A stretch of DNA of 64,000 nucleotides, from positions 1 through 64,000 of the forward strand of contig JROE01000005.1 of the NCBI GenBank assembly GCA_000783305.1. Direction: 5' to 3'. This document shows, one piece after another, positions 7,769 to 17,350 of the stretch. The notes beneath the pieces were generated by a model that worked only from the letters and a program-made list of their open reading frames with translations, was not told where the DNA came from and searched no databases. Both the position numbers and the translations under genes were made by a program. Origin of the DNA: Sphingobacteriaceae bacterium DW12. Lineage in GTDB: Bacteria > Bacteroidota > Bacteroidia > Sphingobacteriales > Sphingobacteriaceae. Within the stretch, counting starts at the first letter, position 1, and every line of letters starts with the position of its first letter.

Positions 7769-9262
7769 ATGACATACGATAGAATTCGCCTTGAGCGTCT
7801 AAAGGATAAAGTGGTGAGTGCCAAACAAGCGGCCCAGCTTTTTGAAGACAATATGGTCGTCGGTTCAAGTGGATTCACAAAGGCGGGAGATAGTAAAGTT
7901 GTACTCCCTGCATTTGCCGAAAGGGCTAAAAAAGAGAAGTTAAAAATCACATTGATGACGGGTGCTTCTTTGGGACATGATACTGATGGTAAACTAGCGG
8001 AAGCGGGTGCTTTGAAAAAGAGAATGCCTTTTCAGGTTGATCGTGTTTTACGCAATAAAATAAACGAGGGTGAGGTTCTTTTTATCGATCAACATTTAAG
8101 CGAAAGTGCTGAATTGCTTCACAACAAAAATCTTCCTCCTGTTGATATTGCTGTATTGGAGGTCGCATTTATTGAAAGGGATGGAAGTTTGGTACCAACG
8201 ACATCTGTCGGCAATTCAGCGACATTTGCTGCTCTTGCTAAAAAGGTAATTATAGAAATTAATACAGCTGTACCCATGGATGTATTGGGTATACATGATA
8301 TTTATCAAGCTGAGGACTATCCTTATCGTAATGTGATTCCTATTGTGGCTCCATGGAACAAGATTGGTCGTAGGACTATTCCAATAGATCCTGATAAAAT
8401 TGTTGCGATAGTGTTTACGGATGTTATTGATAGTCCGGCAGATATTGCAGAGCCAGATGAGAAAACAACGGCTATTGCCAAACATATCATGGAATTTTTT
8501 GAGAATGAGGTTCAATTGGGGCACCTTACAGATCGACTGCTACCCTTACAGGCAGGTATAGGTAAAGTGGCCAATGCGGTATTGACTGGATTTAAGAGTA
8601 GTAATTTTTATGATTTAACGATGTTCTCGGAGGTACTGCAAGACAGTGCATTTGATTTGATCGATTCGGGTAAGCTTTCCTTTGCATCTGCATCTTCTAT
8701 CACTGTTTCTAAAGAATGCTACAGTCGGGTTTTTGATAATTTGGACAGGTATAGGGATCGTATGGTCTTAAGGCCTCAGAATATTTCCAATACACCAGGG
8801 TTGATCCGACGACTAGGGGTGATTGCAATTAATACGGCTATCGAATTTGATATTTATGGAAATGTTAATTCTACTCATATTGTAGGGACAAAGATTATGA
8901 ATGGTATTGGCGGCTCTGGTGATTTTGCTCGTAATGCTTTCTTGAGTATTTTCGTGACCCAGGCGGCCTCCAAAGCAAATGCCATTTCGCATGTACTGCC
9001 TATGGTGTCCCACGTTGACCATACAGAGCACGACGTTGATATTTTAGTGACGGATATTGGATTGGCCGATTTGAGAGGACTAGCACCGAGAGAGCGGGCA
9101 CAAGTAATCATTGATAATTGTGTACATCCTGATTTTAGAGAAGAATTACAGTCCTATTTCGATCGTGCGAAGGAGCGAGGTGGGCACACGCCACACCTAT
9201 TGGAGGAGGCTTTTAGTTGGCATATTCGATTGAATGAAACAGGAACGATGAAGAAATCGTAA
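7769..9262 (+). CDS. acetyl-CoA hydrolase/succinyl-CoA:acetate CoA-transferase family protein
   Basis: A 497-residue class I CoA-transferase of the succinate CoA-transferase type, which moves CoA between succinate and short acids such as acetate. The N-terminal half starts with RLKDKVVSAKQAAQLF and has DNMVVGSSGFTKAGD. The likely catalytic Glu is in KKVIIEINTAVP, after SVGNSATFAALA. The C-terminal half has GTKIMNGIGGSGDFARNA, the GGSGDF signature of the family, and DVDILVTDIGLADLRG. Length and motifs are standard. A plain acetyl-CoA hydrolase activity cannot be excluded. The gene is alone between an AraC divergent region and a hairpin. Confidence 0.92.
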   Translation: MTYDRIRLERLKDKVVSAKQAAQLFEDNMVVGSSGFTKAGDSKVVLPAFAERAKKEKLKITLMTGASLGHDTDGKLAEAGALKKRMPFQVDRVLRNKINEGEVLFIDQHLSESAELLHNKNLPPVDIAVLEVAFIERDGSLVPTTSVGNSATFAALAKKVIIEINTAVPMDVLGIHDIYQAEDYPYRNVIPIVAPWNKIGRRTIPIDPDKIVAIVFTDVIDSPADIAEPDEKTTAIAKHIMEFFENEVQLGHLTDRLLPLQAGIGKVANAVLTGFKSSNFYDLTMFSEVLQDSAFDLIDSGKLSFASASSITVSKECYSRVFDNLDRYRDRMVLRPQNISNTPGLIRRLGVIAINTAIEFDIYGNVNSTHIVGTKIMNGIGGSGDFARNAFLSIFVTQAASKANAISHVLPMVSHVDHTEHDVDILVTDIGLADLRGLAPRERAQVIIDNCVHPDFREELQSYFDRAKERGGHTPHLLEEAFSWHIRLNETGTMKKS

Positions 9263-9274
9263 CTTAAACCTGAT

Positions 9275-9312
9275 AAATATGGGCTACTTAAACAGGGTAG
9301 CCCATATTTTTG
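9275..9312. terminator. bidirectional hairpin after the CoA-transferase gene
   Basis: AAATATGGGCTAC (9275-9287) and GTAGCCCATATTT (9297-9309) form a perfect 13-base stem with a 9-base loop, followed by TT. It lies between convergent genes. Confidence 0.85.
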
Positions 9313-9334
9313 AATATTCTAATAAATAGAGGGG

Positions 9335-11746
9335 CTATGCGACCTTTTTTTGATACTTCCGTTTTCTCCAATAAAAGTGTATTGTGCCGGTTGCCAATAG
9401 GATGGTCAAGGGTAGCCCCACATTGATGAGTTGCCATTTCAAAGAATCTCTTTTCACAGCAGCTTGATCCAGCATGCGAAGTTTGACTTCTCGATTTCGT
9501 AGAGATATTAAGGTAGTGTCGTTGAGTAGGTAGTCCACAACATTTTCTAAAAGTACTTTGTTGGCAAATTGTTGATTGGTATATCTATCCCAACCTAGTG
9601 GGAACGGTGATTGATCCGATGCATTTATTTGATTGATTAGCCAATCTCCATCACCTATTACCATCATTTTAGCAGGTTTTGATATTGGTGTCAAATCAAC
9701 AGGTCTCTGAATGCCATTTGGTGTCGGACGGTTCTGAAAAAGATAGGGAAATTGGCCGGTTAGCAATGCCGCTACGGGTATGGGTGTATTTTTAAAGGTA
9801 GAAGGATCGGGTTGCTGCTCGACCATTTGCAATGAAATTGTCGAGGGGGTATTCCACGTCTTGGCGAAAGGCGAGGATTGTAAAATGATTTCTTTATGGA
9901 TGCCAGATGTGGTTATGGTATCTAGGCTACTGATGAACTCGGTACGGATACCGTCTAAGTTCTTGACGACAGGATGATTTGACATGGGAATAAGAATGGG
10001 GTGAAAGAGCCAAGGGGCTAGTTCGATTTGTGGTCTTCCACCAATGTTGCCTACAGATAGTGGTATCTGTCCGCAATTCATATCACCAATTAGATTGTAA
10101 TTGAGTCTGACACCATACTGGAAGAGTAAATCGTCCAGATTGAGTTGTCTCCCAATGAGTGTCTGTTGTCCAGTGGTTTTAAGTTGATCTAGACTTGCAT
10201 CTACTTGATCTAATGCCCAAATGATATGCCCGCCATTGCGGACAAAGTAATCTATCTTATATTTTTCACTTTCTGAAAATGGTTTTTGGGGTTTGACGAC
10301 AATCATGATTTTAAGCTTTTTCAGCCCTTCATAATCCATAGCGTCTAAATGTATACGTCCAACCTGATTGCCGTTCATGAGCGAGTGCATGGCGTCGTAT
10401 AGCTCTAGATCGCTTGGTTCGCCATGGCCATCCGTGAATCCGATGTAAGGTGTCTCTGTGTTATTAATCTTGCTTATTGCAGATATAAAAGCATATTCCA
10501 GATTTTGTATAGAGTTGTTTAGGATTTGCTCAGGACTTGCATTTGTACGGTTTTGCAGCAGGTTGACAGGTATCTCTATACTGTCTGTTGCAACAATAGC
10601 TCCAGGGAAGATTATCTTTTGACTGAATCCTGATTTGGATTTTACACTCAGATTGGTCGGATATAATCCTCTCCCGAGGAGTGCTTGTGTAAATTCCTGT
10701 TGTTCTTGCTGAGTACCCGCCAAAGGGTCTAAGATATTGAATTTTAGTTTGCCATTGGAATAGGAGCGTAGGTCCGCGGCCATATCTATGGATGCTTTTT
10801 TCAATCTCGTAAAACCACTCGGAAGTTCGCCATCTAAAAAAACTGTAATGTATACGTCTTTGTCTAGTTTTTTTAGAATGTCCTTTGACGCTTGGGTTAA
10901 TGTGTAGCGCTTGTCGCTTGTAAAATCGATTCGATCAAAGAGGGTGTGAAATATGCCTGAATTTACCAATGTTATCAAGGCAAGTGTGCCTGCGTAATAA
11001 GTAAATGTCTTCCTTCGTGGGTTGAAGTCTTTTCTCAGGTGTCCAATTGTCACCACCAAAAAAAGTATGGGGATAGAAATGAAATAGAAAAAATCTACCG
11101 GTGTGAGTACTCCTCGACTTATCGCCTCATAATGGTCTGAAAATCCAAATGATTGAATTAAATCTTGAATATCTGGTGATGGGGATAATTGACTGGAAGC
11201 CTCGAAACCATAGAAAAATAGGAAATTGAGAAATACAGCTAAAAGGAAGGCAACAATTGTATTGGTGGTGAGGGCGGAGCAAAATAGACCAATAGCTACA
11301 AACCCCATCGCCAATAGTATCAATCCTAGATATGATCCTATAGTTGCGCCAATGTCAATGTTGCCAATTGGCTGCGCCAAAAAATAAATGGATGCTGCAT
11401 AAATGATGGTCGGTAATATAGCTAGAGTGGTAATGGTAATTCCCCCTAGAAACTTTTCCAAAACGATTTTTCGGACAGATAAGGGACGACTTAGCAAAAG
11501 GTCGTATGTGCCTGCAGCCTTTTCACCTGCTATTGCCTTCATGGTGACAGCAGGGGTTAGAAAGATAAAGAGATACGGGGTTAATGAGAAGAAACCTTCA
11601 AGTGAGGCGTAACCGTTTTCTAGTATGCTTGTTTCTGGGAATACCCAAAATAGTAGTCCTGTTAGGGTGAGGAATAACGCTATTACGAGATAACCAATGA
11701 ATGAACTGAAGTAAGAGGCAACCTCTTTTTTATAGATGCTAAGCAA
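9335..11746 (-). CDS. fused GldF-GldG ABC transporter membrane/periplasmic protein
   Basis: An 803-residue protein that reads as GldF joined to GldG, components of the gliding-associated ABC transporter. Residues 1-240 are GldF: an ABC-2-type permease starting LSIYKKEVASYFSSFIGYLV with about six membrane segments. From about 245 there is another membrane segment, then the GldG extracytoplasmic ABC_transp_aux region (KRYTLTQASKDILKKLDKDV near its start) and a final membrane helix at about 776-794 before a basic tail. Separate GldF and GldG add up to about this length. The start codon is TTG at 11746 with AGGA just upstream; no ATG fits. GldA, the ATPase, is encoded upstream at 12492 with an outer-membrane gene in between. 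Confidence 0.85.
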   Translation of the reverse strand: MLSIYKKEVASYFSSFIGYLVIALFLTLTGLLFWVFPETSILENGYASLEGFFSLTPYLFIFLTPAVTMKAIAGEKAAGTYDLLLSRPLSVRKIVLEKFLGGITITTLAILPTIIYAASIYFLAQPIGNIDIGATIGSYLGLILLAMGFVAIGLFCSALTTNTIVAFLLAVFLNFLFFYGFEASSQLSPSPDIQDLIQSFGFSDHYEAISRGVLTPVDFFYFISIPILFLVVTIGHLRKDFNPRRKTFTYYAGTLALITLVNSGIFHTLFDRIDFTSDKRYTLTQASKDILKKLDKDVYITVFLDGELPSGFTRLKKASIDMAADLRSYSNGKLKFNILDPLAGTQQEQQEFTQALLGRGLYPTNLSVKSKSGFSQKIIFPGAIVATDSIEIPVNLLQNRTNASPEQILNNSIQNLEYAFISAISKINNTETPYIGFTDGHGEPSDLELYDAMHSLMNGNQVGRIHLDAMDYEGLKKLKIMIVVKPQKPFSESEKYKIDYFVRNGGHIIWALDQVDASLDQLKTTGQQTLIGRQLNLDDLLFQYGVRLNYNLIGDMNCGQIPLSVGNIGGRPQIELAPWLFHPILIPMSNHPVVKNLDGIRTEFISSLDTITTSGIHKEIILQSSPFAKTWNTPSTISLQMVEQQPDPSTFKNTPIPVAALLTGQFPYLFQNRPTPNGIQRPVDLTPISKPAKMMVIGDGDWLINQINASDQSPFPLGWDRYTNQQFANKVLLENVVDYLLNDTTLISLRNREVKLRMLDQAAVKRDSLKWQLINVGLPLTILLATGTIHFYWRKRKYQKKVA

Positions 11747-11843
11747 AATATCCTGTTTTTTGCTTCGAAATTAGGAAATAGAAGGCGGTAAAGCAAGAAC
11801 GTACTGACATCCTTATCAATACGTTCTTGTAAAATGGAATGAA

Positions 11844-12425
11844 TTATCTTTTTCCAGGAAGATAAATTTGGAAACCGACACTTACGCCCAATCCAGTTGC
11901 TTTATCCGCGCCGCTGATATTGGCTTTGGAGTAATTGTAGCCAGCCATTGCTTCTAGAGCTACAGTTTGTGTGATAAAATGCGCATATCCCACATTTGCA
12001 CCTGCGGTGATGGTTGCGCCATCACCAGGTGAACTGCCTGCAATACCCACTGAACCATGTCCAAAAAAGCGGCCTGTCGAGCTTGCGCCTCCAGGAAAAT
12101 AATATCGTACAAATGGAGCAATCCCGTAGCTCCAAAGATTATCTTCATCTTTGACAGTTGTCAGTCCCAACAACGCTTCGGCTCCAATTGCTAAACCGTC
12201 GGTCACAAAATAACCTGCACGTGGATTTATACCCGCATTGAATGATTTGCCCTCAAAGCTATATCCAATGCTTCCGATCGAACCTCCGATCATCCAGTTA
12301 CCTTGCTCAATAGGTTTCATACCTACATCTGCTGAAGTCTGTGGAGTGGTCTCGATTCGATTTTGAGCTTGAACCAATCCAGCAGTTCCTAGTAATAAAA
12401 TAAATGGTAGAAATAATTTTTTCAT
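11844..12425 (-). CDS. outer-membrane beta-barrel protein (porin-like)
   Basis: A 193-residue protein with a signal peptide ending near residue 20 (TAGLVQAQ). The mature part alternates short beta strands rich in Gly and aromatic residues (GGSIGSIGYSFEG, NAGINPRAGYFVTDGLAIGAEALLG) and ends GVSVGFQIYLPGK, a typical eight-stranded OmpX/OmpW-like small barrel. The function is unknown. It lies between gldA and the gldFG fusion on the same strand, with gaps of 66 and 97 bases, so it could be co-transcribed without being part of the transporter. Confidence 0.75.
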   Translation of the reverse strand: MKKLFLPFILLLGTAGLVQAQNRIETTPQTSADVGMKPIEQGNWMIGGSIGSIGYSFEGKSFNAGINPRAGYFVTDGLAIGAEALLGLTTVKDEDNLWSYGIAPFVRYYFPGGASSTGRFFGHGSVGIAGSSPGDGATITAGANVGYAHFITQTVALEAMAGYNYSKANISGADKATGLGVSVGFQIYLPGKR

Positions 12426-12491
12426 GATCTTGAGTTTTTGTTATTGTTAAACAATAATAAAACAAGACAAACCCAATAAAGTTTTCAAAAA

Positions 12492-13199
12492 TTATTGTGT
12501 TAATTGAACGAATACTTCTTCGATAGTTTTTCGGGGATATTTTTGTTGAATTTCGGTTAGGGGTAAGCAGTCCATAACTCGGCCTTTACTGAGGATGAGG
12601 ATATTGTCACAGATTGCCTCAACCTCTTGCATGATATGGGTCGAGAACAATACGGTTTTCTCTTTTCCTAATTCTCTAATGAGCGCACGGATTTCAAGTA
12701 TTTGATTTGGATCTAGCCCCGATGTAGGTTCATCCAAAATCAAAATGGCTGGATCATGGATAATAGCCATTGCCAATCCGACACGTTGACGATATCCTTT
12801 TGATAATTGTTGTATTTTTTTATGCCGTTCGGATTGTAGCCCTGTCATTTGTATAACTTCATCAATGCGAGCTACTTTGTTGGGGAGCTTGTGTACATTG
12901 GCTTCGAATTCTAAAATCTCTAAGACATACATGTCTTCATATAGGGGATTATGCTCAGGAAGATAGCCAATTGTTTTTTTTAATGTATTTCCGGATTCCT
13001 TTATATTCTTGCCATTGATGAATACTTCTCCTTGATCTGCGGGAATGATTCCGGTAATGATTTTCATTGTCGTGGATTTTCCAGCTCCATTGGGACCAAG
13101 AAAACCCATTATCTGATTAGGGATGACTTCAAAGGATACATGGTCTAAAGCTCGTTGCTTGAGATAGGACTTGCATATTTGTTGTACAACGATTGACAT
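12492..13199 (-). CDS. gldA: GldA-type ABC transporter ATP-binding protein
   Basis: A 235-residue ATPase. Walker A is GPNGAGKST at residues 35-43, the signature is LSKGYRQRVGLAMA at about 132-145, and Walker B is ILILDEPTSGLDP, followed by the FSTHIMQEVE switch histidine. It matches ABC-2 type ATPases such as GldA, which pairs with GldF and GldG; the fused gldFG gene lies downstream at 9335-11746. It is shorter than the roughly 300 residues of some GldA proteins, lacking extra C-terminal sequence. It starts 3 bases after the GDPD gene, so it belongs to that operon. Confidence 0.8.
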   Translation of the reverse strand: MSIVVQQICKSYLKQRALDHVSFEVIPNQIMGFLGPNGAGKSTTMKIITGIIPADQGEVFINGKNIKESGNTLKKTIGYLPEHNPLYEDMYVLEILEFEANVHKLPNKVARIDEVIQMTGLQSERHKKIQQLSKGYRQRVGLAMAIIHDPAILILDEPTSGLDPNQILEIRALIRELGKEKTVLFSTHIMQEVEAICDNILILSKGRVMDCLPLTEIQQKYPRKTIEEVFVQLTQ

Positions 13200-13202
13200 G
13201 TG

Positions 13203-14147
13203 TTATTGAATAAAAGGTGATTTGAGCCCCCGTTTAGTGATATAGTACCTCAATGATTTGCCTGCTTCCAATGGTCTATCGGTGCTCAATATATCAGCAC
13301 CTCTTTCTATATATTCGGCGTAGACTTGATTACCCTTTGCTGTTGCCTGTTTGTCCAAGTTACCGATAGTACCTAGGATAATAGGTATCCCATGACCATG
13401 TAGGAGTTCGACAAGGCTTGGGTCTGGTTCTCGCGTCCCAACAAATGCTACAAGTCTGTTGTCAGGGATATCGCGATCATTGAGCCTGAGTAGATCTCCT
13501 GAGTTTCGAATGGAAGCCGAAATCATTAAGTCGGGGGCTAGACTGAATATGCGGCCCGCTTGATTGGGACTATAGGTGATGATGACTACATAGGCTTCGG
13601 CTTTTGCTTTTCTAATGGCATTCACCACTAGGTCGTACGGTGTTTCGGGTTTGATGTCCAAGGTGAAAATTACTTTGCCCACCCCCCATTTCAGGGCTTC
13701 ATCCAGCGTAGGAATCTTGTATTTGGTTACTTTATCATCTTGATCCTTTAGTCGCAAATCTTTTAGTTCTTCACAGGTGTGGTCTAGGATGCGACCTTCG
13801 CCGGTTGTTGTGCGGTCGAGGGTTTCGTCATGCATGAGCACCAGAGTGGAGTCTTTCGTAAGTCTGACATCGCATTCAATGATAGACGGTTGTTTACTTG
13901 CAATGAAATCAAAGGTCTCTACGGCATTTTCAGGATATCCTGGATACGGTCCGCCACGATGGGCACTTACTAATGGGTATCTTTTTTCGTCGTATGTCAG
14001 AAATTGATAGAGATCATTCGCCGATTTAAAATTGAAAATCGTGCCCTGGGTCAAAGAGGGTTTGCTTGATGAGGCAAGCTCTAGACAACTAGTGGCAGTA
14101 GAGATTAAAATAAATGCGAATAAAAAGATCTGTATACTCTTTCTCAT
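13203..14147 (-). CDS. glycerophosphodiester phosphodiesterase family lipoprotein
   Basis: A 314-residue protein with a lipoprotein signal (lipobox TATSC, Cys21). The GDPD TIM-barrel domain fills the rest. Catalytic features are His63-Arg64 in SAHRGG, Glu91 and Asp93 in IIECDVRL, and His106 in LVLMHDETLDRTT. Such enzymes split glycerophosphodiesters from phospholipid turnover into glycerol-3-phosphate and an alcohol. As a lipoprotein it would act at the periplasmic or outer-membrane surface. It is read with aroK and the DoxX gene upstream and gldA 3 bases downstream. Confidence 0.9.
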   Translation of the reverse strand: MRKSIQIFLFAFILISTATSCLELASSSKPSLTQGTIFNFKSANDLYQFLTYDEKRYPLVSAHRGGPYPGYPENAVETFDFIASKQPSIIECDVRLTKDSTLVLMHDETLDRTTTGEGRILDHTCEELKDLRLKDQDDKVTKYKIPTLDEALKWGVGKVIFTLDIKPETPYDLVVNAIRKAKAEAYVVIITYSPNQAGRIFSLAPDLMISASIRNSGDLLRLNDRDIPDNRLVAFVGTREPDPSLVELLHGHGIPIILGTIGNLDKQATAKGNQVYAEYIERGADILSTDRPLEAGKSLRYYITKRGLKSPFIQ

Positions 14148-14162
14148 ATAAACGGTATTTGT

Positions 14163-14696
14163 TTAAGCTGATGTATTTATAGCCTTTTGATGTATGTTGA
14201 TTAAATTGATGATTTCGTCAAGATTTCTGTCCAATTTGTCAAATATGATATGTGCTTGTTGGTAAAATGGCTCACGATCGCCAAGTTTTGCTTCGATAAA
14301 CGTGAGCAAGTGCTTACCTGTCAGCCCTTCTAAAATGGGTCTTTTCTTTACGTCAGATTTCGAGAGTCGATCCCACAGGCTTTTTGGTGTCATCTTAAGA
14401 TACAAGGATATTCCATTATCATTAATCCACTGTATGTTGTCATGAAAGCAAGGAGTGCCGCCACCTGTAGAGATGATGGCTTCTTGTAATTCTAATTGAC
14501 GAAGGAAGTCACGTTCGATTGTCCTAAAGTCTGCTTCACTATTGGCTGCAAAATATTCGGCAATTGGCATGCCGATCTGTTTTACGATTTCCTCGTCGAG
14601 ATCAATGAATGGTAGATTCATCTTATTGGCTAGCTTTCTGCCAATAGTCGTCTTGCCACTTCCCATGTAGCCAATCAAAAAAATTGGTTTTGCCAT
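14163..14696 (-). CDS. aroK: shikimate kinase
   Basis: A 177-residue enzyme that phosphorylates shikimate in aromatic amino-acid synthesis. The P-loop is GYMGSGKTT at residues 9-17, the shikimate-binding Asp is in PFIDLDEEI, and Arg in DFRTIERDFL and GGG in ISTGGGTPC are also typical substrate-binding features. The lid Arg is in KKRPILEG. Its ATG overlaps the stop codon of the upstream DoxX gene by 1 base, so the two are translationally linked, although their functions do not obviously connect. Confidence 0.96.
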   Translation of the reverse strand: MAKPIFLIGYMGSGKTTIGRKLANKMNLPFIDLDEEIVKQIGMPIAEYFAANSEADFRTIERDFLRQLELQEAIISTGGGTPCFHDNIQWINDNGISLYLKMTPKSLWDRLSKSDVKKRPILEGLTGKHLLTFIEAKLGDREPFYQQAHIIFDKLDRNLDEIINLINIHQKAINTSA

Positions 14697-15898
14697 TATT
14701 TATCTTCTTTGAAATATTTAGACACTAGTTTTTCTGCGCTCGGAAAGTTGTTATGCGACCATTTGTTAATTACATTTCCGTTTTGCATAAGTAAGACACC
14801 TGGATTTGATCTAACCATGCTTTTTAATGGAACTTGGTCGGCATAGAAGATTTCAAATATCAGGTCCATTTGTTTGCTCAGAAAGTCTGCGTCATTAGAT
14901 GAACTGGCTGTCAATAGGACAGCACGGAGATTATATTCTTCGGCAATCTGTTTCACAGTCTGGTTAATTTTGTTGAGTGATTCTAGGTCGTTTTTATCCA
15001 TCTTGGTGAGGTCTTTGCTGACCACGACAAAATTATAGTATGGGTTGGTGATGAGTTCCTGGGTACGGTCTGTCCCTTCACTATCGGTAATCATAAGGTC
15101 GGGAATTGGGATAGCATATCCCTTTTTAATGAGCTTGCTCGACGGATCCCCCACGATTTCCCAATTACTATCTTCCCAAATCTTTTCAGACATGTACACT
15201 TTATCGGTGACATTTTTGGTTTCTCCTGTTTTCGTGTTTTTCATCGCATAGATGGTCTCATATACATCTCCTTCTTTTCCTTCAGGGAGTATCATCAGAG
15301 CAGGGATGTTATTTCCTTTTTTATAGGGTAAGAAGTCAATAAACGGGAGATAATGTGTGGTATAAATACCAATGCCTAAGGATATTACAGTAATCGCTAT
15401 GGTCAATAGCCCTTTTGTAAATGCATCGTTGACAATAGATTTGATTTGCCCCCTGTACACAAATATAATAAGGATGAGTGCCAATAACACCAAATCTTTT
15501 AAGAACGATTGCCAAGGTGTCAATGGGATTGCATCGCCAAAACAACCACAAGATGTAACTACTTCAAAGAATGCCGAATAAAAGGTTAGGAAGGTGAAGA
15601 AGATAATTAGTAATAATAGTCCCCAAGCGACCTTTCTACCATAGAATCCAAACAGTAAAAGAGCTCCCAGTATAATCTCAAACCCGCAAATGGCAATGGC
15701 TATCAACGTGCTGTAATCATTCATGAAATCCATGTGGAAAACGTGGAAGTACTCTTCCAATTTATATCCAAATCCGGTCGGATCATTGGCTTTGATTAAG
15801 CCGGAGAAAATAAAAAGTAAGCCGGTGATGATTCTGGCAAACCCTAGTAAGTAGTTGGGACTCTGTTTTTTTGATGGAGAAGTGTACGTACTTTGCAT
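14696..15898 (-). CDS. DoxX-domain membrane protein with C-terminal thioredoxin-like region (BT_3928-type)
   Basis: A 400-residue protein. The N-terminal half is a four-helix DoxX domain (ARIITGLLFIFSGLIKAND, FEIILGALLLFGFYGRKVA) carrying the TSCGCFGDAIPLTPWQ motif that Bacteroidota DoxX proteins share, plus a fifth membrane segment. The C-terminal half (about 195-400) is soluble and looks thioredoxin-like (YNFVVVSKDLTKMDKND, PGVLLMQNGNVINKW) without a CxxC. It resembles the BT_3928 family, of unknown function; redox or quinone work is inferred from DoxX. It heads the aroK/GDPD/gldA operon. Confidence 0.8.
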   Translation of the reverse strand: MQSTYTSPSKKQSPNYLLGFARIITGLLFIFSGLIKANDPTGFGYKLEEYFHVFHMDFMNDYSTLIAIAICGFEIILGALLLFGFYGRKVAWGLLLLIIFFTFLTFYSAFFEVVTSCGCFGDAIPLTPWQSFLKDLVLLALILIIFVYRGQIKSIVNDAFTKGLLTIAITVISLGIGIYTTHYLPFIDFLPYKKGNNIPALMILPEGKEGDVYETIYAMKNTKTGETKNVTDKVYMSEKIWEDSNWEIVGDPSSKLIKKGYAIPIPDLMITDSEGTDRTQELITNPYYNFVVVSKDLTKMDKNDLESLNKINQTVKQIAEEYNLRAVLLTASSSNDADFLSKQMDLIFEIFYADQVPLKSMVRSNPGVLLMQNGNVINKWSHNNFPSAEKLVSKYFKEDK

Positions 15899-16333
15899 GT
15901 TATTTTATTTTACCACTTTGAAAAGTAGATATTTAAACTTATTTGGCCAATTCCATTTTATATTAAGGCAAAGACAGAACAGTTGGCATTAAATCTTTCG
16001 GAAGGGATGGTTGTCCCTCTATTGTCCTCAATTTGTTTTATACAGCGTGTTTTCATGAGGATAAATTGGTAAGTAAAGAAATATGCATTTCGCGCCCTGT
16101 GGTGCCATAATCTTTGGTTTTTTTATAAAAAGATGTTGACAATGTTTGATAACACTGTTGTATTCTTGAATTGTATTCATTAATGAATATAGTCTATACT
16201 TAAAATTTGCTGATTAGCAAATATAAGTAGAATAAGTAAAATTTGCGGGAAAAGGAGGGAGAGCCTTTGTAATTATAGCATCATTTTCCGATTTGAAAAA
16301 TGATGCTATTGCAAAAATGGACTATGATTTGAC
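15899..16333. other. 435-base AT-rich gap with one hairpin
   Basis: No gene is supported. The left part should carry the leftward promoter of the DoxX operon, but I see no good TAnnTTTG match. A 16-base perfect palindrome, TATTCATTAATGAATA, is at 16174-16189. The right end holds the hairpin listed separately. Confidence 0.5.
16275..16309 (-). terminator. hairpin after the exported protein at 16334
   Basis: ATAGCATCATTTT (16275-16287) and AAAATGATGCTAT (16297-16309) form a perfect 13-base stem with a 9-base loop, 25 bases past the stop of the leftward gene. No long U tract follows, so its efficiency is uncertain. Confidence 0.6.
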
Positions 16334-17350
16334 CTACCAATGGACCAACCTACCTATGCAATAGGTCAGAATGCCAGTGGATGCATCATATCGATCTATT
16401 GACAAAATGGGCATAGGCATTTTAATTTGATCTTGATCGGGATGATGTGTTCGATTGTGATGGGTTTTGATTTCCCTGGGGATAAATAGCGTTTCGTTAA
16501 TCTTTAAATTGCTTAGTGTCATGTCAATAGTCGGTATTTTTTTGTAGTGAAGATATCCTGCACCAAGCTTACGGTCGGTTGCTGCAAAATCAAACGCTTT
16601 ATGGTATTGTTCTGTAAAATAGATGATGGTTTTGCTCATTGTCAGTTTCTTCCCAGGAAAAGCCAACGATCCGATGGTGTCAACTTTTTTACTATCAAGG
16701 TTTTCGACGGTGTAGGTCACCCATGTATGTTCCATATCACCCCAAGCAAAGTATAAATCTTTGGGCGAGAATTTGTCGGCAATCGACTTACCTGGAATAT
16801 ATTCAGCTTTAGTCAGTTTTAAGCGATATTTGCCTTTATTCCAGTTTACTTTGTTTCGGACACTTATGAAGTCTCCTTCACCATCGCTGCTGTTATAGTA
16901 TCCATGGGTTCGCGTAGCTTCTTTATTTCGCTCGTACCACCGTGAAAAAATACCACCCCTTCCAATCTGTTGATAACTGTCATCTTTGACACTGTGCCCA
17001 TCCGAATGTGTTTGAATGCCCCCATAGATAGGTATTCCATTTAGGCTGATGTTGAAGGGTGATATATAGAAGGCATAGTCATCGGGGATGTTGTTTTGAA
17101 TTTCGACATCGATACTGAAGGATTGAAAATCATTTACGTTACTATCTAAATTGACAAAGGAGTTGGTAAAGTGAAGTGGTGCTAGAATGATACTATCTGG
17201 ATAGGTCTGCTTGTTCCTCATCTTCTTCTCCGTTTCCTTATGGAGATCGCTGTTTTCGTATTTCTTTTTGAGGTCCTCTTTTGTCTGTGCGGCAGCATAG
17301 GAGCTCAAACAAGTGAGCAATAGCAGGAAGGAGTATAAGGTATGCCTCAT
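16334..17350 (-). CDS. exported protein, possibly DUF3472-like
   Basis: A 338-residue protein with a clear signal peptide (cleavage near SSYAAAQ, residue 22). The mature part is beta-rich. The order IYGGIQTHSDG, GGIFSRWYERN, SSDGEGDFISVRNKVNW and GKYRLKL resembles the GG...FS.W...EG...W..G..Y pattern of DUF3472 proteins, but I am not certain. The C-terminal part contains a short His-rich stretch (THHNRTHHPD). It stands alone between two hairpin or promoter regions, divergent from the ECF sigma gene at 17669. The function is unknown. Confidence 0.6.
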   Translation of the reverse strand: MRHTLYSFLLLLTCLSSYAAAQTKEDLKKKYENSDLHKETEKKMRNKQTYPDSIILAPLHFTNSFVNLDSNVNDFQSFSIDVEIQNNIPDDYAFYISPFNISLNGIPIYGGIQTHSDGHSVKDDSYQQIGRGGIFSRWYERNKEATRTHGYYNSSDGEGDFISVRNKVNWNKGKYRLKLTKAEYIPGKSIADKFSPKDLYFAWGDMEHTWVTYTVENLDSKKVDTIGSLAFPGKKLTMSKTIIYFTEQYHKAFDFAATDRKLGAGYLHYKKIPTIDMTLSNLKINETLFIPREIKTHHNRTHHPDQDQIKMPMPILSIDRYDASTGILTYCIGRLVHW

